DNA of 64,000 nt. It comes from Climacteris rufus (taxonomy: Eukaryota; Chordata; Aves; Passeriformes; Climacteridae). Positions 50,301-60,700 of this stretch are shown in pieces. How positions within the stretch are numbered: position 1 is the stretch's first letter; each line of letters starts with the position of its first letter. Location of the stretch: contig VZRZ01007863.1 of assembly GCA_013398175.1 (NCBI GenBank), forward strand, positions 338,838-402,837. Reading direction: 5' to 3'. The position numbers and the translations under genes were made by a program. The notes beneath the pieces were generated by a model. It searched no databases. It saw only the letters and a list, made by a program, of their open reading frames with translations, and was not told the DNA's origin.

Positions 50301-53300
50301 AAAATTGGTAACAATCCTCAGGTTTGCTAGAACACAAACCAGGGACTAAAAATTTTAAAAGCCATGTTATTAATTTCAAGCTCCAGTTGGGTAACATAAG
50401 GAGGAGGAGGAAAAAAATAAAAAAAATCTCTTGATCCTTGCCAAGTTTCAAAGGACAAACCCAAGTAGGAGAGAAATGTGATTTCCCAGCCTCGTCAAGG
50501 GGATGATAAACAATACAGGAAAAAAAAAAGAAAAAAAAGATTATTTTTTTAATGACAAGCTCTAAGAGAAGGTGATAGACATTGTCCTTTTCAGCTGGAA
50601 AGTGGAAACCAATTGATATTAATACGGTGTTAAAGAGGATATGAAAAAACCCCTGTGCAAATTGGCAAGGGTTTAATTAGAGTCACAATAAAAAACAGCC
50701 CTGGAGGCATTTTGCTTTTTAGTCATTCACATACACCTCCACTCAATCGCATTTACAGAGCCAAGAAAATTATTAATGCTCATTATCCTGAGAACCTTTC
50801 CCTTTGTAGCTCTGGGCCATAATGGACAGTTTTACATTTGGGGAGGGGGAGAGGCAGGTTTTGCCCCCAGACCCAGTTCCTGTAAATGGGAAATGATGGG
50901 TGGCTCTGATGGAAATTGCAGGTTTGGGTGGGTTTCTGAGGAAGTGCAATAAATTGAACCAAGAAATCACACTTCATAGCAAAAACCATTGGGGCAAACA
51001 GCACTGGATAGTGGGAGAGGACCCTGAAAAATCCTTAAAACACAAACACAGAGTCCCCTTCCTGCAGGACCTCCCCAAAGCCAGGCTGTCAGTGCTCACT
51101 TTCTGCTGGAGCTCATCACCACCCAGCAGGGCTCAGGCTGGTTTTCCCAGAGGTGAACTGGCCCTGCTGAAACTGCCATGAACCAGAGGGAGAAAAAAAG
51201 TAGGAAAAAAAAATTTAAAAGAAAAGTTTGGGTTTTTTAATTTTGAACGTGGGAAAAAAATGTAACAAATGGCAAGGAAGAATCTGACAGGCTTCAAGAA
51301 AGGTTTTGAAATAACAGAACTGCAGAAGGCAAAGGAGAATAGCACTTAATTCATCCTCCTTAGGGTAACTCTGTGATTTCCCCTCCTTCTACCCATTTTG
51401 GCAGCCTCCACTGCCTTCAGACCACAGCCCTTGCCCGTGAACTCATCCTCCTCTCCCCTCTCACCGCAGGACTGGGCACGAAAAGCATCCTACGAGCACG
51501 ACCACAGCTCCACCTTGACCACGGAAAACACCACGAGCAGCCAAAGGAAGCAGATGTCTAGCAGCTCCATGCAACCCAGAGACAACCCAAATCGAATCTA
51601 CTCCTCCAAGCCTACGTGCCACGCTGCTCTCTGCCGTGCTGCTGCCCACTGGTGTGCGGAGGCACGGAGGAGAAGGCAAGAACACGCCAGGCTGGCTTTA
51701 AATACCTGGTTTTTTCTCTGTTTCTGTCACGGGCACAGAGGCAGAAAAGTCAGAGGCTGGTCTGCTGATGCCTGCTGATGGTGGGAAGCAGAAATTCGGA
51801 GGGCAGAAGACAGAGTGTCAATCAGAGGGTGAAACACGCAGGGATGGGGCAGGGCTCTGGTTTAAATGTCTGGCTGACTGAGCTGGCTTTAAAGCAAGGA
51901 AGGATTTTAATGCTTCTAGAAGTCAGAAGAGAGGTTACAACAAAGTATCTCACTTTGGGATTCTGCCCCTGCTTGGGATTATTCTGTCTCCTGTAAACGT
52001 CTCCTACTGGGAGCTTGAGGGGTCACCTCTTTAACAAGGTGTTTCCCTTGAGGTCCAGGTGAATTAGATCTGCAGCCCCTTGGGGATGTCATGGTATTTA
52101 AAGACATTTTTTATAAGTTTTGCAGGGAGGAGGAGGAACAACCCTGTTCAAAAGCAGATCAGAATTAAGCTGTGCCTTGATTCCCTACTGCTGGTGAAAG
52201 GCACACAGTGGATCTTTGGTGTCAGACCCAAAATGCTGCCCAGGTTCCTGAGCTGCTGGGTGGCCCTGGCTACTTCTTGTGTGGAGCATCCCCTCCAGGG
52301 ACCGTCCCCACTCCCAGGCACACCATGCTGGGGTGGGACCTGGCTCTGCAGAAGCACAGATGGGGATCTGGGTGGGGGCGAGGAGCGAGGAGCTCAGGCC
52401 TGACTGTATCAAGCCAAGGATCTGGCAGCTGGGCTGCAATTTAATAATTTTGTCCCTTGCCATCAGTTAATGAAAGCACTAGGAAAACATTTTCTCTGCC
52501 CAGGAAGCAGGTTTTGGAGAAGGAATAAACCCTGAGGTGCGTGATGTCTCCCATAGCAGTCTGGCAGGAGACACTACTCCCAGCACCCCAGCCCCACACA
52601 GACACTGTCCTGCCCTTGCCAGAGGTGTGACACAAGGCAGAGCTCTGCAAATCGTACAAGAGACACACTAAGCAACCACCCACACGAACACAGCAAAACA
52701 ACAGCCCTAAAATGTTGCTACAGATGAGCATGGATAAAAATCAAATGACCCCAAGTGCATGGTGTGGATGTGGATGTGATCACCTGGCCTTGCTGGGGCT
52801 ATGGGGATGGTGTGAGCTCCAAGCTGGGGAGGGTGGATGAACCTCCTCCTGCACAGGTACAGCATGGATCTGGGTGAGGAGCACTTCCTAACAGAGCTGA
52901 GCCTTGCACTCTTTTTCCAGGGTCACTCCAACTCCATGGAAGTTGGAGCGAAAACCTCGGCTTCCTGATTAACTCCTCAAGCAGGGTACTTCCATGGATA
53001 TATCTATATTTGCATAAACATGCAATCAAGTTTCCTCATCCCTTTGACTGGCTTCTGGCAGCTCCCCCAGACAGACTGTTACTAACATGCTGTGGGTGTA
53101 AAACGTCCTCCTGGGAAATATCAGGCCCTGAAAGCATGGCAAAGGGAGGAATGCGTGTCTAATTCCCCCATGAGCAGCTTAAAAAAATGTCCTGCTGTTA
53201 AGTTTTATCTGCTCATTTCCAAAAGACAAGGGAAAACGCTGTCTCCTTGTTCACTGAGGGAGGGAGGGAGGAACCCCCAGAAAAAGGACAGAAGTTTTTC

Positions 53301-54290
53301 TCCACGGGGTGATTTCAGAAATTAGGAAAGGATGTTTCTGGCACGTGTGTGAGCTCCAGCCCCACACGCTCCAGGGCTGCTTGGACAGCAGCTGCCTGGG
53401 GAATGTTGGAATTCTGCCCTAGGAAAACTGCACCTGCATTACATCCATGAGTCTGGCCACAGGGGCCTGGTGCAGGATTGGGAGAACCAGCAAGGACAAA
53501 TCCAGCTTCTCCATTGACCCAACGGCCCACCCCTGGCTTAGCAAAGCCTGTAGGCTGCTCTGAGTCTGGTGGCAAGTGGCAGGAGGTCAGGGATAGAGCA
53601 GGATGGCGTACAATTCCCCTCTCCTCCCAGACAAATACGTGGTTTAAATTTATTATGGGACAGTAAATTCTTCATTGCTTTCCTGCCCTGCCATGTGATG
53701 GAGTGTAAGAGCATCCCTGGCAGCTGTGCCAGAACCAACAGCAAACCAGGGCTGCCTGGAGCCTGGGGGATGTGAACTGAGTGAGGGTGATTTTTATCCA
53801 TGTCCATTTATCATCCTACAGAGCAGAGCTCCACAGCTACCGACACAGCAGCCCCGTGGGAAGCAGCTGGAAAGAGGAGCCTGGGAGCAGAGTCCTGGCT
53901 CCTGAGCGGGGCAGGGAGCGTGGCACCCACCTGGCTGGGTGGTGGTGGCTGCTAGGGGGCTGCTGGTTGTGGTGGTGGTGGTGGTGGTTGAGGTGGGGGT
54001 GGTGGTTGAGGCGGGGGTGGTTTTTGCAGTGGTGGTTTTTGGCGTGGTGGTTTTTGGAGTGGTGGTTTTTGCACTGTTTACTCGCTGCGGCCGCTCGTAC
54101 GCTGACAAGCAAAGAGGAGAGTTGGGAGGCACTTACTGGGAGGAATGGAGGGTTTCCTGGCCAGCCTGCACACCCTGAGGCCGCTGCTGCTGGGCTGAAC
54201 CGGTGACTGAATTCCCAGCGCGGTCACCAGTGGGGCACGGGCAGGATTAAGGCGCCGGCGGCTCGGTGACGCTGCACGCAGCAAGGGCAT

Positions 54291-54326
<36 letters not shown>

Positions 54327-57300
54327 GGGCTGCAGGCTGGGCCTGGATCAGCTTATTCTGTTGGTGCAGATATTGGCTTAAATGCTTACAGCTCGATCAT
54401 AAACTAATTGCCAATTAAGCTGAAAGGGGGAAAAGGAGGCTCGTCTGGGCAGGGATGGGGTGAGGAGCGGGCTGAGGAGCCCCCAGGCCAAGCTGTGCTT
54501 GCACTGCCCGTGTGCCCAGCAGTGCTCCTTGCACAGCACCATTCCCTGCTGCCACCCCACACCAAACCACCTGGCACCATCAAGGCCAACAGGGAACACT
54601 GGCACGTGGTTGTTTCCAGTGGCACCCTTCAGATTTAGGGATGGTTTGGGGTCAGCAGAGCCCCCACAGAGCTGGGTGGGAGCGGGGCCGCCCCACAGCT
54701 CCCCACAACAACCGCGACTAAAATAACACTGGGACACAAATTCCTGCTTAACTTACACCTGCTGCCCTCCTGTCCTTGTTTGTCCCACTGCTTCATGCAG
54801 ATTATCATGCTTAATTTCATAATAGCCCTGAGCTAGTTTAAATACTTAATTTAGGTCACTTCTAGTCTCCTATGTGGGCTAAATAATCTCTCCTTAACTG
54901 GCCTTGGACACAAATCCCTCCTGTCCACCTCCTGCACGTCGCTCCCAGCACCCCCCCCAGCTTCTGCCCCGCAGAAAATGTTGATGGGGAACATTTTCCG
55001 AAGGTAGTGCTGAAGATGCCAAGCTTTGTTAAGAGGGGGAAAAAAAAGAGTTGTCAAAATTGTTTTGAACAGAAAGGTGAAGAATAGTTTGGACTGTTAA
55101 AACAATTTTTTTTAAATCCTGAGTTACTTCAGGGAGACTTTTAGTTTTTATTTCAAAATTTTAAGAATTTAACTGCTTAAAATCTAAATTCAGTTCATTT
55201 ACCCAGAAAACCTGCCCTCCACTTTTCAATTAGGTGCATTTTTCTTAATTGCATTTGCATTTCCCTGAAATGATTTCTCCTCCAATTCTTTCCACTTGCC
55301 TGCAAACCAAAGAATTCATTATTCATTCAGCTCTCTGATTTGTTTCTTCTGGAGGGGAACTCTGCGCAACAGAATTCAAACCCAGGCTTCTGCTTACCCA
55401 AAACTCCAGGCTCTTTGATATCAAACTACCTCCAGCTTTGTTAAATAAGGAGTCCTCTCATAGCATCAATCTTGCAGCAGAAATCCCTGCTGAGCTCTGC
55501 TGCCTTTGCTGCTGACATCTCACAGACATATGTTCCTATACATACACGTGTACATACAGATGTACACACACTCTACATGTTTTTTTATTGATAGCCCAAG
55601 GTGACCCAGACTGGATTCTGTGCCAAATAATTCACACCCAGCTCCTTCTCAGAGCAGAATTCTGCAGTACTGGGGGGGTAGGGGGAGTTCACAGCGAGCA
55701 CTGGTGATTTTGAAGAGTCTTTTTTTATTTCCTTTCCGGCTGCCATACTAACGAACCTCATGGGGGGAAACCATGCCAGAGGAAGAGGCAAAATGAGGCT
55801 ACTGAAGTCAAAGGAAGAAAATATAAGACTCTTTGACAGGACAGAAAATGAGGCACAATTAGGGAAGACTTATTGCCTGGAAAATTATAATGGATAGGAA
55901 ATAACCATATATTTTTTTTCCTAGTGACATCCATGAGGATCATGCACCGAGGTGTTAAATGCCAGCATTTCACTTAGGGTTTTACTTACTGCCAAAGGCT
56001 GAGCCTGCAGCTGCACCTGGAAAAAACAAGAGGAAGCCCAGTCACTGGAAGCAGGACACCATCAGAAGATCACACAGACACACGACATGGGACTGAACAG
56101 CAACTAATTAGTGTGGGTCTTGCTCACAGGCACATCAGTTTGCTGCAACAGCTTAAAAGCTGCTTTTGTCAAACCACAGAAACAACCAGACAACGCTGTC
56201 TGGGCTCTCGGCATCTCAAGCCTTTCACCTGGGAAGGAAAACCAGTGTGGTCCTTGCTGATGTTTTTTTTTCTGTTAACCATTTCCCTGGCCTGCTGTGG
56301 AAGCCCAGCAAAGGACAAGCACATCCTTGGAGGATCTCTGGGTGAAGGACGAGCTGTGGGGTGTCAACAGGGCACTAAAGGCCACGGTCCTCCCTGCTGT
56401 GACAAGTGGGTGGAGCTTGGAAAGTCTCAGCTCTGCTTGAATGTAAAGCACAGGAGCAGTGATGGGAGAGGTAGGACTGCCAAGAGGAGAGGGCTTCAGA
56501 GAACTGCCTCTGGGGCAGAGGAAGAGGATGCTGATGTGGGGAGGAGGAAGAAGACGGAGTGACAGATGGGAAGAGAGATGAATGGGAGAAGAAAGAGCAG
56601 AAGAGAAGGAGAAATAGGAAGAGACACAAGGAACGGAGGGGAGGGAAAGAGAGAGAACAGCATGTCTGTGCCTGTCAACACCAGAAACTCTCCCAGGCTC
56701 CTTTGAAGCAATGCAGCCGCTTGGTGGGAGCTGACAAGCTCGCTCCCTTTCAAAGAACCTGCTCGTCTACCAGCCCTGGCACACACAAAACATTCCCGTC
56801 ATGGCCTTTGGAGCCTGAATTTCAGCTTTGATCATCTTAAAGCACATAAATCTTTCAAAAAATTTGGGGGGAGGGAGAGAAAGATTCTCTTTGGTAACGC
56901 TCAAAGCTGCTGCTTGAAAGGCTGGAGTGGCTACTGTGGCTTTGTGACATTTAAGCAAGTTTGCTAATGTGGACTGGACAGGAACCCAGGAGGAACCGGC
57001 CCATCTGTGATGGTTCCTGCCCCAATTCCCTGCTGGGAGGATGGTGGGAATGCTGTGCTGCTGTCAGAGCCGTGTGCCAGCAGCCAGTGGAGGAGGCTGG
57101 CGCTGTGCACAGGGACCGGAGCTCGCGGCGCTTCCCTGGAATGCTGACACGGGATCCAGGGAGCAGCCTGCACTCCTGCAGCTCAGCACAGCACCACAGA
57201 GCAGCCAGCCAGCCAGCCAGAGCTCTGCTGTGGCCAAATAATGCCTTTGTCAAAGGGTAATAATTTGCATTGCCCCAAAACCTTGGTTATATCTTGGCCC

Positions 57301-57737
57301 AAGGTCATCCTTCTTATTCTTGACCATCGTTTAGACTCACTGCTCCTCTACCAGCAGCCAACACATCACCTCTGCATCCACCACATCCTCTTGCATTTCT
57401 CTGTGTGCCAAGACAGGGGTGAGAACCTGCTTCCCTTTGGAAAGCTGAGCATCTTGCAGTGATTCAAGCTGGAGAAGGACAAGATGAGAACCCACTCCCA
57501 TCCATGGGTGTTGTGCAGCCCCAGGTAGGAGTGCAGCCAGGGCTGGCTCCCTGCAGGTACTCACATGCATTGGGGGACCCGTTAGGGAGAGGCAGGTAGG
57601 ACCCTGCTCGCCAGGACCTGGAGCGAAAGTTCTTCTTGCACTTGCCACAGTCCTGGCCCGTGGTGTTGTGCTCACACTCACACTGGAGGCTGCCCTCTTT
57701 GAAGGTGCACAGGTTAGCGTGGAGGTTGCATTTACAC
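44174..57737 (-). CDS. NTNG2: NTNG2, netrin-G2, 3' exons (N-terminal laminin domain outside window)
   Basis: Minus-strand constitutive exons in order of transcription: 57565-57737, 55990-56016, 45501-45668, 44739-44873 and 44174-44397 (TGA at 44174-44176). They join in frame to about 241 residues matching the netrin-G C-terminus: LE1, a short linker, LE2, LE3, an EGF-like end and a GPI-signal tail. Three further candidate cassette exons (53931-54101, 48720-48767, 47200-47274) share phase 1 on both sides and fit between the linker and LE2. Netrin-G2 is a GPI-anchored neuronal protein that binds NGL-2 (LRRC4) across excitatory synapses. Its tail-to-tail position with SETX is as in human. I chose NTNG2 over NTNG1 from the sequence of LE1 (LPLPNGSPNAC), the AAGSAFGNCECYGHS linker and the synteny. 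Confidence 0.93.
44739..44873 (-). other. NTNG2: NTNG2 exon for laminin-EGF module 3
   Basis: Acceptor GTGGCCAG before 44873, donor gtgagt after 44739. Encodes CNCNQIGSMHDRCNETGYCE, CKEGATGPKCDDCLPNYYWR, QGCF. The cysteine spacing is that of a laminin-EGF module; NETG is a sequon. 135 bases, phase 1 on both sides. Confidence 0.96.
45103..45330 (+). mobile_element. CR1 LINE 3' end, antisense in an NTNG2 intron
   Basis: Canonical CR1 landmarks: CTGAGGGTGGGGAGGCCCTG, GGCACAGGTTGCCCAGAGAA, CCATCCCTGGAACTGTCCAA, GGGCTTGGAGCAACCTGGGA, and a terminal CCTTCCAACCCAAGC plus TGTGTGACTGTA. Lies between the LE2 and LE3 exons. Confidence 0.95.
45501..45668 (-). other. NTNG2: NTNG2 exon for laminin-EGF module 2
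   Basis: Acceptor CTCCGCAG before 45668 and donor gtgagc after 45501. Encodes [55 protein letters not shown]. This is nearly identical to human NTNG2, which supports strong constraint. RNSS is an N-glycosylation sequon. Confidence 0.96.
47200..47274 (-). other. NTNG2: candidate NTNG2 cassette exon (75 nt)
   Basis: Minus strand: TCTCTGATTCTTCTCAAG acceptor, 75 open bases, donor AAAG then gtaagg. Phase 1 on both sides, encoding SSKSSKLIRLRPDSGPVAPI then ETYK. Joined to LE2 it reads ...ETYK-DCECYGHS. The neat phase match to both neighbours makes chance unlikely, though transcript proof is lacking. Confidence 0.7.
47553..47852. repeat. minisatellite, six copies of a 50-bp unit, in an NTNG2 intron
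   Basis: The anchor GCAATATCTA recurs at 47591, 47641, 47691, 47741 and 47791, with ACAATATCTA at 47841, exactly 50 bases apart. Units differ by only a few substitutions. There are no spacers, so this is a simple tandem repeat. It lies 279 bases upstream (in transcription sense) of the 75-nt cassette exon. Confidence 0.95.
48720..48767 (-). other. NTNG2: candidate NTNG2 cassette exon (48 nt, or 51 nt by a tandem acceptor)
   Basis: Minus strand: ACACACAGCAG acceptor, 48 open bases, donor GAG then gtaagg. Phase 1 on both sides. Encodes LERKPKPPDPPENMR after a split alanine codon, a basic proline-rich peptide. The acceptor is a CAGCAG pair, so use of the first AG would add one codon (exon 48720-48770). 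Confidence 0.65.
53931..54101 (-). other. NTNG2: candidate NTNG2 cassette exon encoding a threonine-rich mucin-like stalk (171 nt)
   Basis: On the minus strand a strong acceptor (CTCTCCTCTTTGCTTGTCAG) and a donor (CCAG then gtgggt) enclose a 171-base open block with phase 1 at both ends, so it can be included or skipped without breaking frame. It begins YERPQRVNSAK and continues with TTTPK/TTTAK-type repeats, PASTTT, PTSTTT, a run of eight threonines, then SSPLAATTTQP. Such Thr/Pro/Ser stretches are usually O-glycosylated rigid stalks. It would sit between LE1 and LE2, where netrin-G genes are known to splice variable exons. Expression is not shown; the splice signals and phase are the evidence. 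Confidence 0.72.
54293..54323. repeat. (GT)n microsatellite
   Basis: About fifteen uninterrupted GT units on the plus strand, 190 bases upstream (in NTNG2 sense) of the threonine-rich cassette exon. On the transcribed strand it reads as (CA)n, a possible hnRNP L binding tract. Confidence 0.9.
55990..56016 (-). other. NTNG2: NTNG2 27-nt microexon (linker between LE1 and LE2)
   Basis: On the minus strand TTTTTTCCAG precedes and gtaagt follows a 27-base open block. Joined to LE1 it completes the cysteine and encodes AAAGSAFG, then N split with the next exon. The human counterpart is ATAGSFGN. Both junctions stay in frame. Too short for most gene finders. Confidence 0.9.
56017..57564 (-). other. 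NTNG2: NTNG2 intron between LE1 exon and microexon
   Basis: Mixed composition, with a purine-rich stretch near 56520-56660 (GAGGAAGAAG-type on plus). No exon or repeat family is recognised. Confidence 0.45.
57565..57737 (-). other. NTNG2: NTNG2 exon for laminin-EGF module 1
   Basis: Acceptor CCTCCAG before 57737 and donor gtgagt after 57565 (minus sense). It encodes CKCNLHANLCTFKEGSLQ, then CECEHNTTGQDCGKCKKNF and RSRSWRAGSYLPLPNGSPNA. The eight-cysteine laminin-EGF pattern is complete when the next exons are added. NTTG is an N-glycosylation sequon. The exon ends with one base of a cysteine codon. Confidence 0.95.
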
Positions 57738-60700
57738 CTGGAGGAAGAAGACAGGGAAGAGCTGTCAGGTGTTACTGCTGCTCCTCCTTGCCCACAGCAT
57801 GGTGCTGAAAATGTAGCACTGAAGCTGGGCTGGTCATCCCTTGCCTGCTCCTCCTGCAGGTTTTTCTCACTGACCTCAGCTGTTTTCCCCAGGTATGTGG
57901 TGCTGGGTTCCAATGTGCCCTTGCTCACCCAAGGCAGACCTGCAGTCTAGTCCAAGTGGAGACACTTCACTCCCACCATCCCACTGCAGCAGCACAGACT
58001 GTTTAATGGTCAGCATCCCCAGCTGAGGCACCAGGAAGGAGTCCCTCACATTTCAGGCTGTTACAGGAATCTGGGTGGTTACCTCAGCTGGAGGCTTTCA
58101 CTTGGAGGCACTCTCAGGCTTTAGATGGAGCAGCAGGGTTAAGCCTGGTGGGACTCAGCCCTTCCCCCTGTGCACTGTGCTAAAGCCAACACCCTTTTCT
58201 CCCGTGTTTTGAAGCTGCCCAGCACAAACCCTTTTCCCTACGTGCAGCACAGCCCCGGCCTGCTGTGCCCAAAATAACACAGACAACAAGTCACCACCAG
58301 GATCCACCAGTTAGTCCCTGCCTCATCAGAGAAGGCAACAACTAAAAACACTATTCAGCAATTTGCAGACATTAAGAAACTTTTAATGAGCTCCAGTGCA
58401 GTATGCAGGGAATAATTATCTCCGTGCACAATAATTCCTGTTGCTCAGACTCCAGAAGTGACTTGCACAGAGCACAGAGGCTGAGCCCATAATTCACACG
58501 TGGCTCTGGTGGCTCCTGGGCCTGAGCTCAGGCCATCAGACACAGACTTTGGGGACCAAAACATCTCATTTCATTCCAGACAGTCAATCCCTACCACAGC
58601 CCGATGGTTTTCCCTGCTTTGTGCAATAATTTACCCTCTCAGAGGCAGAACCATTAGGAAACAGCAATGCTGTGCCTTCAGTGGGGGAGTCTGATGGGGC
58701 AGCACTTTGTTTTACAGGGCTCAGGAGATGCAGAGCTGAGGGAATGAACTGCCTGCAGAGCAGACAGAGGAAGCATGGCCTGCTGCTCCTTGTGCTCTGT
58801 CTGCACTGGGATAAGCAGCCTGGATTAGGCTGGGAGCTGTGAGGCTGGGTGCTGGTGCTGTGCATGCCCCCCTGCTCCTGGTGCTTCTCCCCCTCTGCCT
58901 TGGAGCCCCCAAAGAAGCTCCCCTGCCACCTGCCTGACCCACCGAGGCCGCCTTTGCTGCGCTCTCCTCACGCATGGCTGGATAAGCTGACCTCATGTAT
59001 GATTTTTTTTCTCTTCCTCCCCTCCCTGTCCTTAATTCTAGCAAACCCCCCTCAGAGGCTAAGCATAAGCTGGATGAACGATCTCTCCCCGTCTTACAGC
59101 CCTGCCCTGTCTCTGACCAAGCAGAGGAGGGAATTTTGCAGTCTGTAAAAGGGAGGAAAGCAGAAAACGTGGTCCAGGGAGCAGAGGCAGACTCACTCAG
59201 CATGCTCCACTGGAAACTGTGTGTTAGTGAGGGCTGGAGCTGCTGTGTCACAGCTGAAAGCACTGGTGCTCTGGGAGTCAGCCACGAATCCCAGCATCCA
59301 GGGGATGGCTTTGGCTGGTATCTACAGCCAGGAGGGATGCTGAATTTCAGATGCTGCACGTCCCCTTTGGCTCTGGTGAGGAAGGATTTCGGCTGAGCTG
59401 TCCCAGCCCTTTGGCAGAGGCGATGCCCAGCCCCGGGGTGCTGCAGAGCCTGGATCTGAATTATTCAGCGTCCACACAGCGTGGCCTCCTTCTCTCACTT
59501 CAAAACGAGCAGACGAGAGCAAAGCAGGCAAGATAGTGGGTTAAAGCAGGTCAAAGCCTCACCACTGCTGCTCTGGGCCCTGCCTGAACACAGCAACAGC
59601 TTCTGGGAGCTGCAGCTCTCCTCCCTCCTCCTCTGGTGAGAGCGAGGGGATGGGGCAGCTCCAGGGCACAGCCTTGTGATCCAGCATCCAGCTGAGGGGG
59701 GTTTAAGAGCCCCAGGGGGGTGGGTACAAGGCAGGCAGGGACTGTCACCCCCCTTGTTTTCCCTGAAGTTTGGGGTGACGTGGAGGGTAGCCCTTGGCTC
59801 CAGTCCTTGACCCTGTGAGTCAAGGACCAGTCTCAGAGGGGACGTCAGCCCTGGGTGGCCACCAACTGGTCCTCACAGTGGCCTGGGGCAGCCTCGATCA
59901 CCCCCTCCACACACAGCACATCCTTGCTCCTAGCAAGAGCCAAGCAGAAGTTCTGGGGTGCTTCTGCTGGCTCCAAGGTGCTGCAGTGCAGGAGGGTGAG
60001 ACCTGTTCATCGTTAATTCGGTTCCAGCTACAAATCCTCCTCCAGGCAGCGGGACCCAGCCTTCCCGAGGGTGTGTGCAGGAGGCAGCCAGAAGTGTCTG
60101 CTCGTACACACACACTGCTCACTCGCTGCTGGGGAGGGCTGGGAGCCCAGCACCAGCTCCTGGGACAGTCCCTCTGCCTTCTGCCCTGGCCAGCAGGATG
60201 GGGACAGGGAGGGAGCTCCTGGATGTCCCCAGCCAAGTGATGGAGCACTGCTCTTCCCAGGGAAGACCCTCGCTTCCTAATTGGTGTAAACAAGGAAAAT
60301 TAAGTAAAGAGAAAGCAGAGACAGATGTTCACCTTGCCTCCCTGTGCCCGGGTCACTGATTTTTCTCATTGCTAGACCCTTTGCACTGTGCAAAAGTTTT
60401 GTTATCCAAAGGATCAATTTTACCAGGGAATTGCTTTCTGAATTCAACCTTTGAGGATCATCAATCTCAGCAGAGCACTGTAACCCCAGCAGGCTGACCC
60501 TGCAGCACAGCACTTTCCAGCCCAATCAATCAGGCTGCATTATTTAATGGTGAAGAGCCGAGCACCCTCAGCCCGCCCTGTTTTGGGTGGAGGTTTCTGC
60601 ATCCCACCCTTCCTGCTGCTCAGGCTGGGTGGCTCAGCTTCAACCCATTCTTCAGGCTTCTCTGCCTCCTCGTCTGGGCCCACAGCCCAAGGACAGGCAC

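Larger units (their letters stand above)
45669..55989 (-). other. NTNG2: NTNG2 variable-exon intron interval
   Basis: About 10.3 kb between the LE2 exon and the microexon. Besides the three candidate cassettes, the 50-bp minisatellite and the (GT)n tract, it holds an AT-rich low-repeat block at 50300-50990 with A-rich tracts near 50520. Other open frames lack matched splice signals. I see no further CR1. Confidence 0.5.

Noticed and set aside
54130..54180. Possible small NTNG2 exon with donor CCCA then gtaagt on the minus strand
   Set aside because: It would leave an intron of only about 28 bases before the Thr-rich exon acceptor, and the phases do not match.
53781..54206. Plus-strand frame antisense to the threonine-rich block
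   Set aside because: It is the mirror of the ACC-rich cassette and gives a Trp/Gly-rich low-complexity product without splice or start support. The minus-strand reading has matched splice sites and phase.
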